Positions 15,829-24,914 of a DNA stretch of 64,000 bases are shown piece by piece. A program made the translations under genes and the position numbers. The notes beneath the pieces were generated by a model. It saw only the letters and a program-made list of their open reading frames with translations, was not told the DNA's origin and did not search any database. The stretch is from an uncultured Collinsella sp. (GTDB taxonomy: Bacteria; Actinomycetota; Coriobacteriia; Coriobacteriales; Coriobacteriaceae). Numbering within the stretch: the first letter of the stretch is position 1; each line of letters opens with the position of its first letter. The stretch is from NCBI GenBank assembly GCA_902495355.1, contig CABUWV010000003.1, positions 88,724 through 152,723 on the forward strand. The letters are read 5' to 3'.

Positions 15829-18800
15829 ATGCCTGCGCAGACAAAGGAAAAGAACCTCGAAGAGGACATCGAGTCGTTTCTCTGCTCGCCTGAGGGCGGT
15901 TTCTTCAAGTGCGACGACAGGCATTCGCTCCTCTACGTCGAGGACGGCACCTATCAGATGGTCGGCGGCGGCTACATGGAGCATCGTGACCGTGCGCTCG
16001 ACGCCGCCACCCTGGTCAACTTCATCCAGACGACGCAGCCCAAGGCGTGGGATCGCTTCGAGCGCATGTGCAACTCCGATTCCACGGCGAAGTTCGCCAA
16101 GGTCTTCAACGACGCCGTCGACCGCCTGGGTATGGTCGCGGTGCTCAAACACGGCTTCAAGCACCGAGGAATTCCTTTCAAGGTCGTATTCTTCAAGCCG
16201 GAGAGCGGGCTTAACGAAAGCGCCGCCGACCACTATGCCAAGAACGTCTGCCGCTGCATCCGCCAGTTCCACTTCGCCGAGACGGGCAACCAGACCATCG
16301 ACATGGTCCTGGACGTGAACGGCATCCCCCTGGTGGGCATAGAGCTCAAGGACCAGTTCACCGGCCAAGACGTTGAGAATGCCATGCGCCAGTGGCGCGA
16401 GGACCGCGACCCGAGGTGTCGCTGTCTCAAGTTCAACACGCGCATGGTGGCCTTTTTCGCCGTCGATCTCGAAAATGTCTACATGACCACCAAGCTGGAG
16501 GGCGCGAAGACCTTCTTCCTGCCGTTCAACCAGGGCTCCGCCGGGGCGGGAAACGACGGCGGCGCCGGCAACCCCGCAAATCCCGACGGTTATGCCACGA
16601 GCCACTTGTGGGAGGTCGCCCTGCAGAAGGACAGCCTGCTCGATATCGTCAACAAGTTCCTCCACCTGGAGGTCAAGGAAGAGACAGAGCTCGATGCGCG
16701 CGGCAACGAGGTGAAGCGCAAGAAGGAGCGCATCATCTTCCCCCGTTACCACCAGCTCGACTCCGTGCGTAAGGTCATCGCCGACGTGCGCGCGAACGGG
16801 ACGGGCAAGAACTACCTCGTGCAGCATTCGGCGGGGTCGGGCAAGTCGAACAGCATCGCCTGGACGGCCTATCGCCTTGCATCCCTCTTTGTGGATGACA
16901 CCCCGCTGTTCGACTCCGTGGTCGTCGTCACCGACCGCCGAGTGCTCGACAGCCAGCTGCAGGAGACCATCTCGGGCTTCGATCACGCCATCGGCTCGGT
17001 CGTGACCATCGGCAAGGACAAGACCTCGGCCGACCTGCGGGACGCCATCAACGGCGGCGCTCGTCTCATCGTCTCGACCCTTCAGAAGTTCCCCGTGATC
17101 TACGAGCAGGTCGAGAGCAAGGGTAAGCGCTTCGCCATCATCGTCGACGAGGCACATTCGTCCCAGACGGGAACGAGCGCGCTCAAGCTCAAGAGCGCCC
17201 TTGCCGACAAGCGCGACGCGCTCGAGGAGTACGCTGAGATCGAGGCGGAAGCCGAGGACGCCGCAGCCGATTGGGAGGACCAGCTCGCCGACGAGCTCGC
17301 GAGCCACGGCCGTCACAAGAACCTGACCTTCGTTGCCTTTACCGCCACGCCAAAGGAACAGACGCTCGAGATCTTCGGCGATGAGTGGCCTGACGGGTCC
17401 TTCCACCCGTTCCACGTCTACTCGATGCGCCAGGCGATAGAGGAGGGCTTCATTATGGACCCCCTCGCCAACTACGTGAGTTATTCGGAGGCCGTCGAGC
17501 TCGCACGCACGGTCCCCGACAATCCCGACGTACCGAGCAGCCCCACGCTCAAGCTGCTCCGCAAGTATAAGGAGCTGCACCCCTATGCCCTCGGCCAGAA
17601 AGCCGAGATCATCGTGGAGACATTCCGCAATGTGACACGCACCAAAATCCGCGGCAAGGGCAAGATGATGGTGGTCACGGCCTCGCGCCTCGCGACGGTT
17701 CGCTACTACCACGAGATCAAGCGCTACATGCAGAAGAAGGGCTACGATGATATCGAGGTGCTGGTGGCGTTCTCGGGCGCCATTAGCGACCCGGCTGACG
17801 GCCCCGACGGTCCCGAGTACACCGAGCCGGTCATCAACGTCGGCCACGATGGACAACGCGTCGCCGAGAGCCAAACGAAGGCCGAGTTCCACAACTATGG
17901 GGACGTGCTTGTTGTTGCCGAGAAGTACCAGACGGGCTTTGACGAGCCGCTGCTGCACACGCTGGTGGTGGACAAGAAGCTCAAGGACGTGAAGGCCGTC
18001 CAGACGCTCTGCCGCGTCAACCGCATCCACCCGGACAAGGAGGACACCTACATCCTCGACTTCGTGAACAAGCCCGAGGACATCCAGAAGGCTTTCGAAC
18101 GCTTCTACACCGAGACGTCGCTTTCCGAGCAGATTAACACCGACCTCCTCTATCAGGTGCAGACCGATATTCGCGGTTACGGGCTCTATGACGAGTCTGA
18201 CATTGAGGCCGCTGCCGAGATAGTCTTCACCGATGGCAAGGGTAAATCGCAGAGCAACGTGCAGGGTAAGCTCGCGGCCGTTTTGAAGCCGGCGGTCGCG
18301 CGTTATAACGAGTTGAACGACGATGAACGCTATCAGGTTCGTCGCAAGGTGCGTAGCTTCTGCAAGTGGTACACCTACATCACCCAGATCGTGCGCATGT
18401 TTGACCGAGACCTGCATAAGGAATACGTGTATTTAAGCTATCTGCGCCACCTCCTCAAGGTCGAGAAGATCCCCGTCGAGGCTGTGGACGACAAGGTCGA
18501 GATGCGCTTCTACAAGCTCAAGCAGGAGTTCGAGGGCAGCATTTCGCTTGAGCCTGGCGGCGGCGTGCTCGATCCCGGTGGCGCGGCCAAGACCGTGACG
18601 CCCGATAAGAAGCGCGACCCGCTGCAGGTGCTCGTGGATAAGTTCAACGAGCAGTGGGCTGGCAACTTCACCGAGGGAGATCGTGTGGTTATCGACACGC
18701 TGTGGAAGCGTATCGCCGAAAACCCGCAGGTCGCCGACACCATCCGTCGCGACGGCAGACAGGTCTTCGAATCAAGCCTGCTGCCCAAGGTGTTCGATGA

Positions 18801-18921
18801 GGAGGCTCGCCGCGCCTATGTGGAGAACACGGACTCCTTTACCAGCCTCTTTGAGGACAGTGAGAAGTATCGCGCCATGATGAGCGCCATCGGGCAGCTG
18901 CTGGTTGAGAAATTCAAGTAG
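15829..18921 (+). CDS. hsdR: Type I restriction endonuclease subunit R
   Basis: 1030 aa. The N-terminal PD-(D/E)xK nuclease core is visible as MVLDVNGIPLVGIELKDQ (GIELK near residue 171). The superfamily 2 translocase has Walker A AGSGKSNS (about 333-340), IVDEAHSSQTG (about 438-448, DEAH box) and FTATPKEQ (motif III). YQTGFDEPLLHTLVVDK and LCRVNRIHP correspond to motifs V and VI. A C-terminal helical domain would bind HsdM/S. All key motifs are intact, so the system looks functional. Confidence 0.95.
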   Translation: MPAQTKEKNLEEDIESFLCSPEGGFFKCDDRHSLLYVEDGTYQMVGGGYMEHRDRALDAATLVNFIQTTQPKAWDRFERMCNSDSTAKFAKVFNDAVDRLGMVAVLKHGFKHRGIPFKVVFFKPESGLNESAADHYAKNVCRCIRQFHFAETGNQTIDMVLDVNGIPLVGIELKDQFTGQDVENAMRQWREDRDPRCRCLKFNTRMVAFFAVDLENVYMTTKLEGAKTFFLPFNQGSAGAGNDGGAGNPANPDGYATSHLWEVALQKDSLLDIVNKFLHLEVKEETELDARGNEVKRKKERIIFPRYHQLDSVRKVIADVRANGTGKNYLVQHSAGSGKSNSIAWTAYRLASLFVDDTPLFDSVVVVTDRRVLDSQLQETISGFDHAIGSVVTIGKDKTSADLRDAINGGARLIVSTLQKFPVIYEQVESKGKRFAIIVDEAHSSQTGTSALKLKSALADKRDALEEYAEIEAEAEDAAADWEDQLADELASHGRHKNLTFVAFTATPKEQTLEIFGDEWPDGSFHPFHVYSMRQAIEEGFIMDPLANYVSYSEAVELARTVPDNPDVPSSPTLKLLRKYKELHPYALGQKAEIIVETFRNVTRTKIRGKGKMMVVTASRLATVRYYHEIKRYMQKKGYDDIEVLVAFSGAISDPADGPDGPEYTEPVINVGHDGQRVAESQTKAEFHNYGDVLVVAEKYQTGFDEPLLHTLVVDKKLKDVKAVQTLCRVNRIHPDKEDTYILDFVNKPEDIQKAFERFYTETSLSEQINTDLLYQVQTDIRGYGLYDESDIEAAAEIVFTDGKGKSQSNVQGKLAAVLKPAVARYNELNDDERYQVRRKVRSFCKWYTYITQIVRMFDRDLHKEYVYLSYLRHLLKVEKIPVEAVDDKVEMRFYKLKQEFEGSISLEPGGGVLDPGGAAKTVTPDKKRDPLQVLVDKFNEQWAGNFTEGDRVVIDTLWKRIAENPQVADTIRRDGRQVFESSLLPKVFDEEARRAYVENTDSFTSLFEDSEKYRAMMSAIGQLLVEKFK

Positions 18922-18960
18922 GATTCCTGAGATTGATGTTGGAAAAAGGGGCAACCGCAA

Positions 18961-21084
18961 ATGAAAGCAACCGAGGCAAATCTACTCGACCTTATGGGCG
19001 TGGCGAAGATGCAGTTTGTCATTCCCGTGTACCAGCGAGTTTACTCGTGGAGTGTAAAAGAGTGCGAGGTGCTTTGGGATGACGTCATGCGAGCGGGTCG
19101 TGATGGCGTATCGCACTTCGTGGGGTCAATGCTTTATATCCCCGAGTCCGAGAGCTCTGCCACGAGCATTTCGCGCGTGCTTCTGATTGACGGACAGCAG
19201 CGCATGACGACGTTTTCGTTGATGATTGCAGCTTTGGCTGACTATTTGGAGAGCAACCCCGACAAGGCTGGCTTCCTTGGCGACCTCAAAATCTCGGCGC
19301 TGAGGAAAAATTACCTCTTTAACGATGACGACTACAACGGTCTGGCACGCTACAAGCTGGTGCTCTCGCAGGACGATAAAGAGACGCTGTTCTCCATCGT
19401 GTCTGGGGCTCCCGTGCCAGATGAAAAATCGGATCGGATTGTCGAGAACCATGCGTTCTTCCGCGAGAAGATGCGTGGTAAATCATTTGACCCGGCAAGG
19501 CTTTGGGCGGGGCTAAACCGCGTGCAGGTCATCGACACTAAGCTCACCGCTGGCGTTGATAATGCCCAGCTCATATTTGAGTCCATGAACTCCAAGGGCA
19601 AGCCGCTCACACCCATTGACCTCATCCGTAACTACGTTCTAATGTCGCTTCCCAACGACGAACAGACCAAGCTTTATGAGGGTTATTGGCATCCACTCGA
19701 GTGCTTGTTCGGAAAAGGCGGCGAGGACGAGTTCAATGCATTTATCTGGTACTGGCTGTGGCTTAAAGTTCCCAATAGGATGCCGAAGGAGAACGAGGCC
19801 TACTACGAGTTTAAGCGCTATTTCGCCGACGACTACGATGGTGACACCGAGGGCCTGCTTAAGGAGCTGCGCGGGTATGCACATAGATACGCCAGTCTGT
19901 TCCTTGGTAAGGAGAAGGACGACGGACTGCGCCGAGTGTTCGGCAGAATCGTAAGCCTCGACGTGAAGCAGATAAGGCCCCTCTTAATGTTGCTTTATTC
20001 GGTTTACGAGGGGAATGGACTAGACCGCAATGCGTTTTTACGTATCTGCGAGACTATCGAGTCGTTTCTGTTCAGGCGAGCGGTTTGCGGCAGACTTACC
20101 ACGGGCCTAAATAATTTCTTTGCCGGCATGTATCGCAATCTCGAGCAGCAGGACGATATCGAGGAGTACGTTACGGCGATGCTCCTTATCCACAGCAGCG
20201 GTATGACCGCATACTTTCCGACAGACGAGCATTTTGTCGAGGAGTTTAAGGCGCGTGACTGCTACAACCGCTTCTCTAAAAAGCGCTATTACCTGGAACG
20301 CATGGAGAACTGGCACCACCCGAAGGAGTCCATCTCAGCCGACGATTACCAGATCGAGCACATCATGCCCCAGACGATTGATGATGAGCACGGCTGGAAG
20401 GAATCGCTTGGTGAGAACTGGGAAGACGTCCACGACAGGCTGTGCAACAACTTGGGAAATCTTACGCTGACGGGCTACAACCAGGAGTACTCAAACCGGT
20501 CGTTCTCGGACAAGCTCAATCTGCCTGACGTCGGATTTAAGTGCAGCCCGCTCTACCTAAACAAATCGATTGTCTCGCATGAAAAATGGGGTGAGGAAGA
20601 GATTGGGCAGCGCGCGGACGAGCTGGCGAAAGAAGCGTGCGAGATATGGAAGTATCCCGACCTTCCGGCAGACGTCGTCGACAAGTACCGTCCTTCTCGT
20701 GGGGAGCCTGACGAGGCTCCTGTCTGGACTCTGCATGAGAACCACCCCACCTTTGCCGAAGGTGGGCTCAACCAGAAGCTTTTCGATGAGGTGCGCGAGT
20801 CCGTTCTGAGTGGTAACCCTTCGTGGGAGTCCTACATAGCCAAGTACTATGTAGGCTTCAGGTCGGGCAAGCGAAAACTGCATGCCGTGTTAGAAGGTAG
20901 GACCAGCAACGGTGGCTGGATTGCCGTCGGCCTGGCAAAGAGCGTGGATGACCTAATTGATCCAGAGGACATGTGCCAGGACAAACGTACGCAGGGTGGA
21001 TTTGGCCCAGGCCTACCGACCTATGTTGCTCTTCGTAATGCCGATGACATTCCCGCGGTGCTCGATCTTATAAAGCAGTGCTAG
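18961..21084 (+). CDS. GmrSD-like DUF262/DUF1524 protein
   Basis: 707 aa. The N-terminal DUF262 (ParB-like/GmrS) part shows IPVYQRVYSW (21-30) and LLIDGQQRMTTFS (about 74-86). The central-C-terminal DUF1524 (GmrD, HNH-like) part shows YQIEHIMPQTIDDEHGW and NNLGNLTLTGYNQEYSN. A DUF5655-like tail (FAEGGLNQKLFDEVRESVL ... VDDLIDPEDMC) ends the protein. Such fusions are type IV-like modification-dependent restriction or related defence enzymes. It lies 39 bases after hsdR on the same strand, so it may be co-transcribed. Target is not deducible. Confidence 0.87.
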   Translation: MKATEANLLDLMGVAKMQFVIPVYQRVYSWSVKECEVLWDDVMRAGRDGVSHFVGSMLYIPESESSATSISRVLLIDGQQRMTTFSLMIAALADYLESNPDKAGFLGDLKISALRKNYLFNDDDYNGLARYKLVLSQDDKETLFSIVSGAPVPDEKSDRIVENHAFFREKMRGKSFDPARLWAGLNRVQVIDTKLTAGVDNAQLIFESMNSKGKPLTPIDLIRNYVLMSLPNDEQTKLYEGYWHPLECLFGKGGEDEFNAFIWYWLWLKVPNRMPKENEAYYEFKRYFADDYDGDTEGLLKELRGYAHRYASLFLGKEKDDGLRRVFGRIVSLDVKQIRPLLMLLYSVYEGNGLDRNAFLRICETIESFLFRRAVCGRLTTGLNNFFAGMYRNLEQQDDIEEYVTAMLLIHSSGMTAYFPTDEHFVEEFKARDCYNRFSKKRYYLERMENWHHPKESISADDYQIEHIMPQTIDDEHGWKESLGENWEDVHDRLCNNLGNLTLTGYNQEYSNRSFSDKLNLPDVGFKCSPLYLNKSIVSHEKWGEEEIGQRADELAKEACEIWKYPDLPADVVDKYRPSRGEPDEAPVWTLHENHPTFAEGGLNQKLFDEVRESVLSGNPSWESYIAKYYVGFRSGKRKLHAVLEGRTSNGGWIAVGLAKSVDDLIDPEDMCQDKRTQGGFGPGLPTYVALRNADDIPAVLDLIKQC

Positions 21085-21090
21085 GTTAAA

Positions 21091-21113
21091 GGCCGGGAAT
21101 CTAATTCCCGGCC
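21091..21113. terminator. Hairpin after the GmrSD-like gene
   Basis: GGCCGGGAAT (21091-21100) pairs perfectly with 21104-21113 over a 3-base loop. There is no strong T-run on the plus side; TTTAACC follows on the minus side, which would suit the opposing small gene. Confidence 0.5.
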
Positions 21114-21151
21114 CTTGCCATCTCGGAATTGCCGATGGCTTATCTGCCCAC

Positions 21152-21445
21152 CTACACCCCCGCAATCCCGCGCGCCGCGCTCAGCAGCTCGTACTCCCTC
21201 TGGCTCCACTGGTGCAGCTCGGCCGCGTGCACGGCGTCGCGACACAGGTCCAGGAACACCTCGGCGCCCTCGCAGAAGCACTCGCGGGCAAAGGCGCCGG
21301 ATCCGTCCGCAACGCACGCACCGTCGGCAAAAAGCTTCCAGCTGGACGGCTCGCGCGAGCCGTCTCCGAGCAGCTTGATCTGCAGAACATGTGGGCCGCC
21401 AGCGGCACATGGCCCTTCTTCCAACGCCTGCACCGTAAAGCGCAT
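21152..21445 (-). CDS. Small hypothetical protein
   Basis: 97 aa with normal composition (VLQIKLLGDGSREPSSWKLF, FLDLCRDAVHAAELHQW), including several Trp and Cys, which is more protein-like than the overlapping frames. No family is recognised and no signal peptide or membrane segment is seen. It has no good ribosome site. A TATACT box ends only about 10 bases before the ATG, so a leaderless transcript is possible. Upstream lie two CACTTTTCCG repeats. Confidence 0.5.
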   Translation of the reverse strand: MRFTVQALEEGPCAAGGPHVLQIKLLGDGSREPSSWKLFADGACVADGSGAFARECFCEGAEVFLDLCRDAVHAAELHQWSQREYELLSAARGIAGV

Positions 21446-21468
21446 CTGGAGGGACAGAGTATAAAATC

Positions 21469-21512
21469 CGGAAAAGTGTCGAAATAGGCACCTTAAAACT
21501 TCGGAAAAGTGT
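21469..21512. repeat. Paired CGGAAAAGTGT repeats, 33 bases apart
   Basis: CGGAAAAGTGT occurs at 21469-21479 and 21502-21512 in the same orientation, just upstream of the minus-strand small gene. The layout recalls the 23-bp array at 9029, though the sequence differs. Confidence 0.5.
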
Positions 21513-21582
21513 AGCTGGATGACAAAACAGCACTAAGAAGCTGGTGCTGGATGCGGGATCCTGTGGCCGCCTTCAGCCCTCG

Positions 21583-22572
21583 CTACTCGTCGTCCCCGTC
21601 GTTGGGGTCGCCCTTGAGGGTGTTGATGTCCAGGTACTGGTTATCGTCCTCTTTTTGCTGGGTCTCCGACTCCGCTTGGGTGGGGCCGCGGAACAGCTGG
21701 AATCCCTCAAATGCAATGACACCGAGCAGGGCAATGATAATGGCGATAAAGGCAACCTTGACTGCCTGCGGAAATTCCGAGAAACGCAGTGCCTTTTCCT
21801 CGGCGTAATAATCGGCGAAGCGCTCTTCGCCCGTGCTTTTGGTATACGCCGGCGCGGACGCGGCCTCCGGGTCATATTCCGGTGCGGGCGTGGCAGCGTA
21901 CGGATCGTTGGGATAATCGCTCGACGCGGTGCCATAGTCCTCGGTCTCGATGCGACTGTTGCCAGCATAGCCATCGGAATAATCGGAATATGCCGTACCG
22001 CCCTCATAGTCTGCGGCGCTCGTGTTGGCGGCAAAAAGCGGGTTAACTGGAACGTCGAGCGCCGGCATGCCGGTAGAGGTCTCATCCAGATCGGTTGCAG
22101 CCCAGGAATCGTAGGCAACCTGATGGGCAACGGGCTCATCGAGCCTTGCGACCGGAGGCTTGCGTGCCGCAGGAACAGGCAACTGCTGGGCGCTGTACAT
22201 AACAGTGCTGTCGGCCGATTTGCCCTGCGTCGCTGCTGCGAGAAATGCCGCCGTCTCGGATGGGTCACTTGCGGGGCGGGGAGCGGGCGTGGGCGCCGAA
22301 GTGGGTGCGGGTGTAGGCGCGGGCGTCGAAACAGCCGACTGTGCAGGAGTCGGCGCAGATGCGGTCTTAGGCGCAAGTGCGGGATTGGGGCTTGACGGGC
22401 GAGCCGCGCCGCCGCCCATGAGTTCGTCGGCGGTCCACGGGCGATCATCCATCACATCGTCAAGGCTCAGCGAAAACAGGTCGTCTTCACCCTCATCGAA
22501 CATGCGGTGCACATGTCCACCAATTGCCGGAATCAATCCGCGACCGGTGCATGATGCCTTGCTCAACGCCAT
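21583..22572 (-). CDS. Membrane protein with long Pro/Ala/Thr-rich disordered region
   Basis: 329 aa from ATG 22572, with AAAGGA about 9 bases upstream; the longer frame to 22668 lacks a site. The N-terminal 60 residues (MFDEGEDDLFSLSLDDVMDD) are acidic. Then comes a roughly 70-residue Ala/Pro/Thr repeat-like stretch (TPAPTPAPTSAPTPAPRPAS) and a Tyr/Asp/Ser-rich linker. One transmembrane helix (VAFIAIIIALLGVIAFEGF) lies near residue 280, with a short charged C-terminal tail. The order suggests a cytoplasmic disordered N-terminus and a small outside tail. Function unknown. It is the first gene right of the island. Confidence 0.75.
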   Translation of the reverse strand: MALSKASCTGRGLIPAIGGHVHRMFDEGEDDLFSLSLDDVMDDRPWTADELMGGGAARPSSPNPALAPKTASAPTPAQSAVSTPAPTPAPTSAPTPAPRPASDPSETAAFLAAATQGKSADSTVMYSAQQLPVPAARKPPVARLDEPVAHQVAYDSWAATDLDETSTGMPALDVPVNPLFAANTSAADYEGGTAYSDYSDGYAGNSRIETEDYGTASSDYPNDPYAATPAPEYDPEAASAPAYTKSTGEERFADYYAEEKALRFSEFPQAVKVAFIAIIIALLGVIAFEGFQLFRGPTQAESETQQKEDDNQYLDINTLKGDPNDGDDE

Positions 22573-22695
22573 TCTGTTCCATCCTTTCGAAATACTAATG
22601 ACATCGATTATATGGAACTTCCCAAGTGGCTCGGTCTTGGATTCGTGCTTTCCAGAACTCGCGCCCAAAAGGGGAGGGGCAATCCAGGCGAGCGC

Positions 22696-23349
22696 CTACT
22701 TGTCGCCGGCCGCCGCCTTGGCCTCATTGAGGTAGCTATAAAAACTGTACTTGGAGATGCCAAAGAACTCGCAGGCGCGCTCGCTCGACTTGGAAATGAG
22801 GAAGGCGCCGCGACGGTCGAGGTAGCCAATGGCACGAATGCGCTCGTCTTTGGTCATGAGTGCCGCGGGCTTGCCCACAAACTGCTCGCACTCGTGCAGC
22901 AGGTCCTCGAGCAGGTCGCCGATGTTCTTGGTAATGGGCTCGGGCTCGGTATAGCCCGTGCCGCCGGTGCCGGTAAAGGCGTCGAGCGAACGCTCAAAAG
23001 CCTTCATGAGCGTAATGTCAAAGTTAATGCCCAAAATGCCGACGGGCTTGCCTTCGTCGTTGCGGATAAAGATCGTCGACGATTTGAGCAGCTTGCCATC
23101 GGTGGTTTTGGTGAGGTATGGCTCGCGGTCGTGCACGTCGGTGGTGCCCTCGTGCATGGACTCAAACACGATATGGCTGGGGCCGTCACCCAGTTTGCGC
23201 CCGCTGACGTGGCCGTTTTCGATCACTACGATGGAGTGGTCCACGTCCTCGGTTTCCAGATCGTGGACGACGACTTCGCAGTTGGGGCCAAATTGGAGCG
23301 CCAGGCCGTGTGCTAGGCGCTTGTAAAACTCAATCTGTGCGGGGGTCAT
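22696..23349 (-). CDS. YheO-family PAS/HTH transcriptional regulator
   Basis: 217 aa. The N-terminal YheO-like PAS domain (about 1-115) shows NCEVVVHDLE, SIVVIENGHVSGRKLGD and NDEGKPVGILGINFDIT. The C-terminal HTH_22-like domain (about 150-210) shows RGAFLISKSSERACEFFGIS and KYSFYSYLNEA. Regulators of this family often adjoin amino acid ammonia-lyase and purine genes. It is divergent from ygeX with 276 bases between, which makes it the likely local regulator of the ygeXYW genes; its ligand is unknown. Confidence 0.88.
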   Translation of the reverse strand: MTPAQIEFYKRLAHGLALQFGPNCEVVVHDLETEDVDHSIVVIENGHVSGRKLGDGPSHIVFESMHEGTTDVHDREPYLTKTTDGKLLKSSTIFIRNDEGKPVGILGINFDITLMKAFERSLDAFTGTGGTGYTEPEPITKNIGDLLEDLLHECEQFVGKPAALMTKDERIRAIGYLDRRGAFLISKSSERACEFFGISKYSFYSYLNEAKAAAGDK

Positions 23350-23488
23350 GGGTGCCTTCCTAAAAATTAGTTTGGGCTCACTGTGCCATAAACCACACCT
23401 GTTCGCAAATAACGAAAGCGTCGCTGCGTTGTGTGACCGTTCGGCGGCGAAAAAGTACCGATTACGGCAACAAACAATTCGTTAGGTA

Positions 23489-23539
23489 TGCCAATCAAAA
23501 AGTGTGATAGAACATTACTAACAAACTTTTTGTTTGGCA
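23489..23539. promoter_or_regulatory. 15-bp inverted repeat in the regulator-ygeX intergenic region
   Basis: TGCCAATCAAAAAGT (23489-23503) pairs with ACTTTTTGTTTGGCA (23525-23539) with one mismatch and a 21-base spacer that includes TGTGATAGAACATTA. It lies between divergent genes, 87 bases before ygeX, and is the best operator candidate for the YheO-type protein. Confidence 0.5.
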
Positions 23540-23625
23540 TCCACATAAAAGTTCAGCCGTGTGAATGGGATCGGGCTGAAACGCGTATGCGGGGCCGGCA
23601 AGAGAGGACTTAAGGAGTTCACCGT

Positions 23626-24840
23626 ATGGCCGATAAGATCCAGTGGGCGGGCAACACGATGCCCAAGAGCGATGACAAGCACTTGGGAATCATGAGCCTC
23701 GACCACGTGAAGAAGGCCCGCGCCTTCCACCAGTCGTTCCCCCAGTACACCGTCACTCCGCTTGCCCGCCTGGACGGCCAGGCCGCGCGCCTGGGCCTGT
23801 CCAACCTGTGCGTTAAGGACGAGAGCTATCGCTTTGGCCTCAACGCCTTTAAGGTTCTGGGCGGCTCGTTTGCCATGGCCAACTATATTGCCGACGAGAC
23901 CGGCAAGGACGTTGCCGACTGCACCTTCGATTACCTGACCTCCGATCAGCTGGCCGAGGACTTTGGCCAGGCCACCTTCTTTACCGCTACCGACGGCAAC
24001 CATGGCCGCGGCGTGGCATGGGCTGCCAACAAGCTGGGCCAGAAGGCCGTCGTGCACATGCCCAAGGGTTCCACCAAGCCCCGCTTCGATAACATCGCGG
24101 CCGAGGGCGCCACGGTGACCATCGAAGAGGTCAACTACGACGAGTGCGTGCGCATGGCCGCCGCCGAGGCCGATGCCTGCGAGCGCGGCGTCATCGTTCA
24201 GGACACCGCCTGGGAGGGCTACGAGAAGATTCCGTCCTGGATCATGGAGGGTTACGGCACCATGGCTTCCGAGGCTGCCGAGCAGCTGCGCGAGATGGCC
24301 ATCAACCGCCCGACGCACGTGTTTGTCCAGGCTGGCGTGGGTTCGCTCGCCGGCGCCGTGGTGGGCTACTTCACCAACCTGTATCCCGATAACCCGCCCA
24401 CCTTCGTCGTGGTCGAGTGCTCGCCTGCCGCCTGCCTGTACAAGGGCGCTGCCGCCGGCGACGGCGATCCGCGCATCGTGGACGGCGACATGCCTTCCAT
24501 CATGGCCGGTCTGTGCTGCGGCGAGCCCAACATTCTGGGCTGGGATATCCTGCGCAACCACGCCACCGCCTTCGTGTCCTGCCCCGACTGGGTCACCGCT
24601 CGCGGCATGCGCACCCTGGGCGCTCCCGAGAAGGGCGACCCGCGCGTCATCTCCGGCGAGTCCGGCGCTGTGACCACCGGCCTGGTCGAGACCCTCATGC
24701 TCGATCCCGAGTACGCCGAGCTCAAGGAGCTCATCGGCCTGGACAAGACGAGCTCCGTGCTCTGCTTCTCCACCGAGGGCGACACGGACCCCGACCAGTA
24801 TCGTCGAATTGTTTGGGAAGGCGAATACCCCACTTGCTAA
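23626..24840 (+). CDS. ygeX: Diaminopropionate ammonia-lyase
   Basis: 404 aa, fold-type II PLP enzyme that converts 2,3-diaminopropionate to pyruvate and two ammonia. The PLP lysine is K76 in YRFGLNAFKVLGG. FTATDGNHGRG (D123) holds the catalytic Asp, and QAGVGSLAGAVVGYF corresponds to the phosphate-binding Gly loop. Length equals the family norm. The start has AAGGAG 9 bases upstream (TTAAGGAGTTCACCG). In the purine cluster it would handle a late nitrogen-rich intermediate, giving pyruvate for energy. Confidence 0.95.
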   Translation: MADKIQWAGNTMPKSDDKHLGIMSLDHVKKARAFHQSFPQYTVTPLARLDGQAARLGLSNLCVKDESYRFGLNAFKVLGGSFAMANYIADETGKDVADCTFDYLTSDQLAEDFGQATFFTATDGNHGRGVAWAANKLGQKAVVHMPKGSTKPRFDNIAAEGATVTIEEVNYDECVRMAAAEADACERGVIVQDTAWEGYEKIPSWIMEGYGTMASEAAEQLREMAINRPTHVFVQAGVGSLAGAVVGYFTNLYPDNPPTFVVVECSPAACLYKGAAAGDGDPRIVDGDMPSIMAGLCCGEPNILGWDILRNHATAFVSCPDWVTARGMRTLGAPEKGDPRVISGESGAVTTGLVETLMLDPEYAELKELIGLDKTSSVLCFSTEGDTDPDQYRRIVWEGEYPTC

Positions 24841-24914
24841 TCGTTGGGGCGGAGTAAATAGGTATCGCTCCGCCACCTCACAGGTAGATTCCTTCGTTTG
24901 AAAGGTTATGAACA

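Noticed and set aside
15709..18417. 902-codon minus-strand frame opposite hsdR
   Set aside because: Shadow of hsdR codon bias with no domains.
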